From: Symsagittifera roscoffensis
Taxonomy: Eukaryota; Xenacoelomorpha; Acoela; Convolutidae
Direction of reading: 5' to 3'
Assembly: GCF_963678635.1 (NCBI RefSeq)
Contig: NC_087066.1
Coordinates: forward strand, 25,061,536-25,125,535
Length of the DNA: 64,000 nt
The first letter of the stretch is position 1; every line of letters starts with the position of its first letter. The translations under genes and the position numbers were made by a program. The notes under the pieces are model-generated. The model had not been told where the DNA came from. It searched no databases and saw only the letters and a list, made by a program, of their open reading frames with translations. Of the stretch, positions 56,770 through 64,000 are shown piece by piece.

Positions 56770-59470
56770 GCATGTTTCTTTATTGACTGTTTTCTACACA
56801 ATTTAGGTTTAATCTCAACAGAAAGAAAATGTTTCCGACCACAAACATCAGACGATGAAGCTATATTAGGTGATCAAGCAGATTATTTATGGGACACTGA
56901 TTTGTCTCATCTAATATTTGTCAAAATATCTCACGATATTTCAGGTGCATCAATCGCCACTGTCTCTGTAAACAAAAATTTTTAAGGAGTAACTAAACCA
57001 TTGATTCCACACCCTTAAACTATAACACAATTTTTAAGGATGGAACAAATAATCATAGTTTGAATCCAACATTTATAAAAAGACAGGAAACCTCTTATGA
57101 TACTAGAAATCTTATACAACAAAAATAATCAAACCCATCGCACTTTATAAGCGAAGAAGTAGTCGAAACAAACCTAAAACAACACAACAAAGTATCTTTC
57201 TTATTCATCTACCAATCACAACAGTGCATTGTTAAAATACCCACTTCGCACAAACAACACCACTATAATCAAGAGTCAAACCATCCGTTGTTCCAAAATG
57301 TTCTCATAGGGCTTATCAAACCTATAGACCAATAACTAAAACGCGACAATAAAACAAACTAAAAAACACAAAAAGAAATCATTTCTTAAATCACAATTAT
57401 TTTTTTTTCACAAACAACAACATTAGTAACCCAATAGCAAAACAGTTTTGCAAAACGCGACATCAACCAGAAGAACTTAACTACACTCAACAGATACGAT
57501 AACCAGTTTCCCAGTCATTATTCTTTAATGAAAAACCAAAAACTCCAACAGACCGCGCTGATTTTTTTTCGATTTCACATCCATTTTTTCAGCAAAATCA
57601 AAAATTCGACAAACAAACATTTATAAGAAATCATTGACACTATTCTGAAGAAGAAGATTAATTCAATCAAAATTCACAACAAAACAATAATATCCGACGA
57701 AAAAATAATTGGATTAATATTGATCAAGCACAAAATTTTCATCAACCAGATATTTATCAACCCTACATGACCTCAAAATAAAAACGTAAACACAACAAGC
57801 CCTTTCTCAACTACGAAATTTTGCACAATCAAATGCTAATATGCTATCACAAAACCAAAAAACTCAAAGTTACCAAACCAATCCAATGCAAAAAGAAATC
57901 CCATTACCATATTATTTACAACAACACGAAATCACACAAACACCAAACACGGCAGAATCACTTCAAATGTCAATTATTCCATGGGTGAATCATTTGTCAC
58001 ATCTAATAAACCACTCTTGGTTTTCATAGGAACAGACCCTGAAAATTCAGAAGAAGACTATCTAAATGCAGCTCCAGCAAATGTACTTTTCAATATAAGT
58101 CCAGAACCAGTAAATACACCACTTCATCAGAATTGTTTACATAGGAGCACAACAATAATTCAAACCACTCTTGATGACGCATCTCAGGTTTCGGTCCTAG
58201 CTATATACATTAAATCTGATTGGAAATTTTTACGGGAATTTTATAAAATGTTCGACTCTGAAAGAAATAAATAACATCAAAGAGTTTTTTTGCGAAAAAT
58301 ATATTCTCGCAAAACACATGATTACAAGAAAAACACGAAAATGACCAAAACTTTATTGATGACTCTGTCACCACAATTCCGCAAAACAGCAATAAAAAAA
58401 GAGCACCACACCCATTATCAATCCGAAAACCTGAGATAGGTTTGAGACAACAAGTAGATAAACTAGAACAAGCCAAAATTGTGATGAAATAAGGAGAAAC
58501 AGAAGTTTGAAACTACATTATGTAAACAATGTTAAAAGAACAAATGCACAGTTTAACAATATACAAGACTCCTCAAAAACTACTCAAATATTAAACATGG
58601 ATGAAAAGAATCCAAATTTCAAACGCAAACCATCATTCAAAAAATGGCGCAATTTTGCCGCTCATATGGACATAGCATTGCTGAATGCAGACAAAAACAA
58701 CAAAACAAATTAAACAGACCACAGAAACACAGAACCAATCAAATTACTTTATGAGTACATGAAAAAAAAATAAGAATTTACCAAGATAAATCATTCAAGG
58801 TAATAATAGCTCAGGAAAACCACTTCAGGATAGCTATTGTAAAAAAAAATATCCATCCCCCTATCAAAATAATTTTCGCGGAAAATCACCAGATCGACAA
58901 AATTCACAAAATTATTCACAAAATAGATATAGCAGATCAAACAATAATTAGTCTCGAAACAATCACTCAAGATCAAACTCAAACAGATGTTAAAATTCAG
59001 AATATAATAGAAGCCGTTTTTAATCAAACTCTAGGAATGGATACTGTTCGAATGATCGTTCAAAAAATTTGTCTAATAACCGAATTCGTAACTATTTAAA
59101 CAACCGAAATCGAAAAAAGTCAATTAATCGAAATCAAAATTATTAGAAGAATAGTTCACAAAATTACTCCAACCATAAACCACATTATAATGATTAAATT
59201 AATAGATTCCGTAATAACTCTAGAAACAGAAACAACAACTACCAAAACAGATCAAGAAGCTATTCTCAATCACCTCATTGAAAAAATTCTCAATTTTCAA
59301 ACACGCAAAATCAAAACTTTAGAAGCAGTACATCAAAGAACCAAAAACAAACGAATCAAAAAAAATCTACAGATGAAACAAATTCGGACCCTCCAGGTAT
59401 TACCAATACAGAAACTTCAGAACTACAGTTAAATCACATAAATTGTGAAATCACAGATGACAAAAAAGAT
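56770..59470 (+). pseudogene. gag: gag remnant of element B
   Basis: Similarity to element A Gag starts at about A residue 200 (KCFRPQTSDD, DQADYLWD against NFRPQNSNDD, EQSDYVWD) and runs to the Asn/Arg/Ser tail. The core is best kept at 57981-58274 (FIGTDPENSEEDYLN, NTPLHQN, KMFDSERNK). The knuckle at about 58650-58690 is frameshifted and has lost its first Cys, but CRSYGHSIAEC is still readable. The first 200 residues and the 155-aa upstream ORF are missing. There are numerous stops. Confidence 0.75.
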
Positions 59471-59639
59471 ACAGAAAACACACTTATTATCATTATGCTC
59501 AAATTGGAAAATGAATTTGAAACACCAACTTAATCGAAATATTACCAAACAAAATTATTTGTTCTAACCCCCAAGAAACTAATAATAAACAAGACACAAC
59601 AAATTGCACCCCACACATAATTGAAACCAATTTAGATAA

Positions 59640-60526
59640 GAACAACATATAGCAGAATACAACAAAAGTTCGCCATCAAAAGAAAAAGTTTGGACAACCC
59701 CAATTCTCTTAGAAAGCCCGAAAAGCAAAAACCTCCAATCAGCAGACCTTGAAATAGATTTTTAAATTGATTCTGCTGCAGATTCAAATAATTTTAAATT
59801 TTCTGCGTGGAATGAAACTTGAACTCAACATCCAAATTTTTCCCCTACTAAAACCTCAAATAAATTAGCCATTGCACAAGAATTTATGGAAAAGGTCAAA
59901 CATTTCTTGTAACAGCTCAAACACTAGAGCAAAACAAACTTTTACATCAATCCTTCAAGCAAATATTCAACATACCAGACAAAAAATACAATATCGTTGG
60001 AATCCCATTTATTAATGAATATTTATTAGCCATAAACATCTTGAAAAGCCAATTACACATCAAAGACAAATATCCAAAACTAAAGAATACACCTCTAACT
60101 TTCTTCCAAAGGTGAAATAAACAACCCTCATATTTCTCAAAGTTTTACCCTATATATAACCAACTACGAAAGCATCTGAAACCATTATCAGGACACGTAT
60201 ATGATTTTTCTATTAATCAACTACATCAAAATAAAACTAATCAAACCAAACGAAAACTATACATGTCTGATCTTGAAATCAAACCAATTCATAAAATTTT
60301 TAGAGTAAGGTTTTCATCTATCAAATTCATTAGAGACACAAACACAGATGTGATATCTCTACATCAATACAACAATTCGACATATAAAATTATACTAAGT
60401 TTTTTAGGACTTTTAGGATATTGCAGAACAAATGCAAAATCTCACCCTACACAAGCCAGAGCATTTAGATTTGAAAAAAATTTGAAATTACTAGATACTT
60501 GTCAACCAAGAATTCTTAACGAATAA
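59640..60526 (+). pseudogene. pro: protease and pol linker remnant of element B
   Basis: Matches A's protease: PILLESPKSK, LEIDF, stop, then IDSAADSN, with the active-site Gly changed. Further on come IVGIPFINEYLLA and the tail PLSGHVYDFSINQ. It continues in frame through MSDLEIKPIHKIF and SIKFIRDTN into the GLLGY linker, which is how the one-base defect in element A was recognised. Confidence 0.7.
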
Positions 60527-60599
60527 TTATCTTTTAATATTATTACAAATGACTCAAAAAGAAACATGGATTATTTAAAAAAGCACCCGATTTAAATCC

Positions 60600-61570
60600 A
60601 AATTTTCAAATCTCAAAAAAAAGATAAGAGCAACAATTTTTTTTTAAAATGTCCAAATTTCATGATTCTCAATTCAACCAGTAGCAATTTGAACAACGCC
60701 GACGTTATTCTCGCTAAAAGCGAATCACTAAAAATCGTTCTAGATGTAAGATACCTCAATTTCCTAATTAACGAATCAAATTGCAATTGGCCGCTAGAAC
60801 CAATACAAGTAAAACTCACAAAGATAAATGGACAGTACTATACCACTGCTGACTTGAACGGCGCATACAACCAAATGCCATTAGATGAACAATCACGTCG
60901 ACTAAAACAATTCTTTATAGGAAATCAACAATACGAAATCGATAGAATACTGTATGGTTTATCCAAAGGACCAGCAGCTTTTTCAGCATTAGTAAGTAAA
61001 AATTTTTAGACCATTCATTCTAAGAAAAAACGTAAAAACTTATTTGGACGATGTCTTCATACAATCACTTAAAGAACAAGAAGTTTTGAAATAATTTGAT
61101 AAATAACAATAAATCCAATTAAAGGAAAACATGAAAGCAGCATCCGATAAATCACATTTTTTCTTTACTTGCGTAAAATTCCTTGGACACATTATTTTTG
61201 AAGGCACCTTAATTACACCCTTAAAATCACGAATAGATGCAATATTATAACTCCAACCAACAACCGTTAAAAAAATCCAAGAGTTTTTGGAATGTTAAGC
61301 TTCTTGAGTAAATACTTTGAAAAGCAGTTATATCTTCAATCATTTTCATTTTAAAAAATTCTCAGACAACAAAAAAATTTTGAATGGACATTAGAACATC
61401 AAAAACGTTTTGACGACAAAAACTCTCTTAACAGAACAAATCTCAAACTTAATCCCAGACCCAGATCAAGCATTCTACGCTTTCCCAGATCAACCATTCT
61501 AATATCCAAGTTTATAATTACAATCAATAGATATTTACTCTTAATCCGATAAACAGCAACACATCTGAAC
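60600..61570 (+). pseudogene. pol: reverse transcriptase remnant of element B
   Basis: The ORF 60662-61009 has LDVRYLNFLINE, WPLEPIQVKL, YYTTADLNGAYNQMPL with the first catalytic Asp, and YGLSKGPAAFSAL. In the next frame come VKTYLDDVFIQS with the catalytic YLDD (about 61033), then KFLGHIIFEGTLITPLKSR (about 61180) and KKIQEFL. The start of the RNase H tether (IPDPDQAFYAFPD) is at about 61455. Order and motifs are Ty3/gypsy. Stops and shifts make it inactive. Confidence 0.8.
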
Positions 61571-61980
61571 ACAACAATTTCAAAAACTCATTACACATCA
61601 AAGACAAATATCCAAAACTAAACAAAACACCTCTAACTTTCTTCCAAAGGTTAAATAAACAACCCCCATTTTTCTCAAAGTTTTACCCTATAAATAACCA
61701 ACAACGAAAGCATCTGAAACCATTATCAGGACACGTATATGATTTTTCTATTAATCAAATACATCAAAATAAAACTGATCTAAACAAATGAAAACTATAT
61801 ATGTCTGATCTTGAATCCCAAACTTAATCCCAGACCCAGATCAACTATTCGACGCTTTCCCAGATCAACTATTCTAATATCCAAATATAGAATTACAATC
61901 AATAGGTATTTACTCTTAATCCGACAAGCAGCAACACATCTGAACCCAGCAATTTTAAGAACTCCTCGCTAAAATGTATA
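61441..61980 (+). repeat. rearranged pol 3' end of element B
   Basis: The block starting CTTAATCCCAGACCCAGATC occurs at about 61448-61577 and again at about 61825-61950. Between them, 61586-61815 is a second copy of protease-region sequence 60050-60268 (TTACACATCAAAGACAAATA onward). A copy of an upstream segment is thus nested between two copies of a downstream segment. Confidence 0.8.
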
Positions 61981-62040
61981 CAAAAAAATAAAGCCAATTG
62001 ATCAAAACTTAAGAAAACCAGCTGCAACAGCAGGCTTCTC

Positions 62041-62816
62041 AGGTTTTTATGAAAAAGACTTTAAGGGATACTTTAAGAGTATTAAAGATTATTAATATCT
62101 TAGCGGTGAAAAATATCGTACTCAAGACTTTTTACCAACAATATTTTTATTTGTGATAAAAAAACGAACGCCTAGCTTTCCTCGCATGGTCCTACTACAG
62201 GTTAGAAAGATTGACTATATTATACACAAGAATTAATTTTATTGGATTTGTCTTTTCACTACTCAAAGTCAATTATAATAAATGCAACGCTTACACAAAT
62301 AATACACAAGCAAATGTAGCATGCATTTGATTTCCACCTCAGTTAAAAAATCCTTCTTGACGCAAAATTAGCGAAAATGACATAAAGCTAGCTACAAAAC
62401 CAAACACATATGACACTCCACAAGATAATACCAATTCAACACCCACAGCACCATCACATATACACAGTCTAAAAATAATCACCATTTATCCATAACTCCA
62501 CAAAATTATAGGAACAAATTGGCAATCAATAAACATACTTCTCAAGGTAGTAACTTCCCACGGTTTCCAATATCTCATATATCTCTCCATCAAACTGATG
62601 TTGGCGACATATACGAAAAACTTTAAAAGAAACCACATACAAAAAAAATCCGTTCTCAAAACAATCATCTTTTTATCCCGCGATAAGCCGACCAATTGGA
62701 TCTCTCAACCGTTCCCTCTCCTATCCATCAAATATTTTTCAACGCCACTACTCTCGCTTTTTCTTCTCAGAGCTCACCTCTTCTCCCTTCCCAGTTTTTA
62801 TTCTAACACAGCATGC
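62041..62816. other. no feature recognised
   Basis: AT-rich. Just before 62817 the sequence becomes pyrimidine-rich (CTCTCGCTTTTTCTTCTCAG, TTCTAACACAG), which could hold a 3' splice site. Confidence 0.35.
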
Positions 62817-63229
62817 ATGGATTCAGACGACTCAACCCAAACAGTTTTTAACACCATATCTAACTTTAATAATTCTGATACAGAAAACACCGATGATTTC
62901 CTTGACTCTGAAACTAGAAATAAAAATTTTCCCAACCACCTTTTCAGGCCATTGCTTCCGAACTTCCCTATGAAATTTCTCTCTCCCCCTCTTTATACAC
63001 TGACACAACCCCTATCTTTTCCCCTATGTTAAGCAATCAACCCGACGCGCACAGCCAAATGACGGACAATCAACTAGAGCATGAACTAGATAATTTTATA
63101 ACACAACAACAGCACCTACATGATACAAATAACGCAATCACAATTCATCAGCTAACTCACTCAGCCTCAACATCCGAAACCTCAACTCATTCAGTTCATA
63201 TTGCATCTACAAGAGCACAACAATTTTAA
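62817..63229 (+). pseudogene. unidentified acidic ORF pair, joined by a frameshift
   Basis: Frame one starts with ATG 62817 (MDSDDSTQTVFNTISNF, then NSDTENTDDFLDSETRN). At an A/T homopolymer near 62925-62932 the coding-like frame moves and continues as PPFQAIASELPYEISL, through 63026 (MLSNQPDAHSQMTDNQ, LEHELDNFITQQQ), to a stop at 63229. Gln/Asp/Thr-rich, no domain recognised. It could be the N-terminus of another retroelement Gag or a decayed host gene. Confidence 0.35.
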
Positions 63230-63439
63230 ACAAAAGCATCTAACACTACACCTTATTTTCTTTTTAGTCGTCCACGTTCATCTCGAGTATATTCCACCAC
63301 CCGCAACACACTAACATCCCAAACTTCTCCAGATTTCTTAACCCACAAATTACCATTTTCCCCAATATATATACTATTCAACTAACAATATAAGCCAACT
63401 GAACTTAATTGTTGACGAAAATGTGCTAGTTACCACAAG

Positions 63440-63485
63440 ATAACGAACTAGTTTCCCCGAAGATAACGAACTCTGTCACTCGTTT
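63440..63485. repeat. short direct repeat AAGATAACGAACT
   Basis: Two copies with flanking similarity (GTTACCAC/GTTTCCCCG), about 25 bp apart. Confidence 0.4.
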
Positions 63486-63779
63486 TATAGTTATCAATTC
63501 CAAGTACACGTCACCTTAATTTCAAATTCACCTAATGTTTTTAATCTACTAACTTACACGGCATCCTCCATAATGATGATCCTGTGAAACAGATGTACAT
63601 ATTCTGCCCACTAACCAACACCTTTCCTCGCCCAATATCAGGCCAATCATAATACCCCACAATTATATACAGCCAATTAAAACAATCCTGCTCGAGCACA
63701 TTCACATTACTAAACTTATTCACAATTTCATATACCAATCCAAAACACAAATGATGAGTTTTAATCACCTACCGAAGAC

Positions 63780-63897
63780 TTAAACATCATCAGAGCTTTT
63801 GATTTTCTTTTGCCTCTTCTTTGCAATAAAAACGTAATCCGGATGCTCGCCAAGCTTCTCATAACATCCGACACAGAACCTTCGTAAGTTCGAAGTT
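63780..63897 (-). CDS. possible terminal exon with Cys-x2-Cys motif
   Basis: On the minus strand an acceptor-like TTTTAAAG precedes 38 codons ending in TAA (63780-63782). The peptide has NLRRFCVGCYEKLGEHP and KKRQKKIKSSDDV. RRxCxxCYxKL followed by a basic KK stretch resembles the start of the zinc-binding C-terminus seen in some domesticated-transposase families (piggyBac-type), but the rest of that motif is absent. It may be the decayed tail of a transposase. Weak support. Confidence 0.25.
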
Positions 63898-64000
63898 CTT
63901 TAAAACACTAACAAATACAACAAAATACTCAGCATTATTGAACGTGTGGTTCAAAAACTTTTCTTAGATTTCACCAGTCATTCTTCTAAAACAATAAAAC

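Larger units (their letters stand above)
54860..62040 (+). mobile_element. Ty3/gypsy-like element B, decayed relative of element A
   Basis: Read on the plus strand it follows element A's plan: LTR/leader core, hairpin leader, gag, knuckle, protease, RT. All ORFs are broken by stops and shifts. It adds RT information lacking in A. The left limit is where similarity to A starts (AACCAATCATGATCCA). The right limit is where recognisable pol ends; no second LTR was found downstream. Confidence 0.8.

Noticed and set aside
59190-59432. 80-codon plus ORF in element B
   Set aside because: Shadow frame of the Gag tail; the frame containing SDPPGI matches element A instead.

Overview
This is AT-rich metazoan nuclear DNA, most likely from an invertebrate (species not identifiable from the window). 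There are no bacterial-style gene runs. The only clear host gene is a class A G protein-coupled receptor on the minus strand, seen as two exons about 25 kb apart with good splice signals. Most of the rest is transposable element sequence at different stages of decay, with one 200-base run of N (18239-18438).

Layout. (1) 1 to about 6760, minus strand: 5' part of a Ty3/gypsy-like LTR element, here element A, cut by the window edge. In transcription order it has a conserved LTR/leader core, a possible small leader ORF, a hairpin-repeat leader, an unidentified basic 155-aa ORF, a 952-aa gag with a CCHC knuckle, an aspartic protease and the start of pol. (2) 6945-7262: decayed hAT-type MITE. (3) 7697 to the N gap, plus strand: a second, unrelated and more GC-rich Ty3/gypsy element, element C, with two LTRs of about 2.1 kb, gag, protease, RT, RNase H and integrase with a GPY/F module. 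Its genes carry several stops and frameshifts. (4) 18.4-54.8 kb: host DNA holding the GPCR exons (25084-25196 and 50538-50826, minus) and many non-autonomous repeats. These are a hAT MITE family with CAGGGGCGGAT ends and 8-bp target duplications, a 4-copy 0.94-kb tandem array grown from MITE sequence, three elements sharing CCCGGGTTGACC ends, a hairpin-ended dispersed repeat family, a long foldback, a short hairpin MITE, a cluster of TTTCAGATCTGAAA palindromes and a TG microsatellite. (5) About 54.86-62.04 kb, plus strand: element B, a decayed relative of element A that lacks the 155-aa ORF and gag N-terminus and carries a recent 232-bp leader duplication and a scrambled pol 3' end. (6) 62.8-63.9 kb: weak coding-like ORFs of unknown origin.

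The window is best read as a receptor gene whose introns have filled with transposons, between LTR elements. Elements A and B are the most informative pair, because comparing them shows which parts of the family are conserved: a nearly invariant 45-nt leader core, leader hairpins, gag, protease and RT. No CRISPR, rRNA or tRNA gene was recognised.
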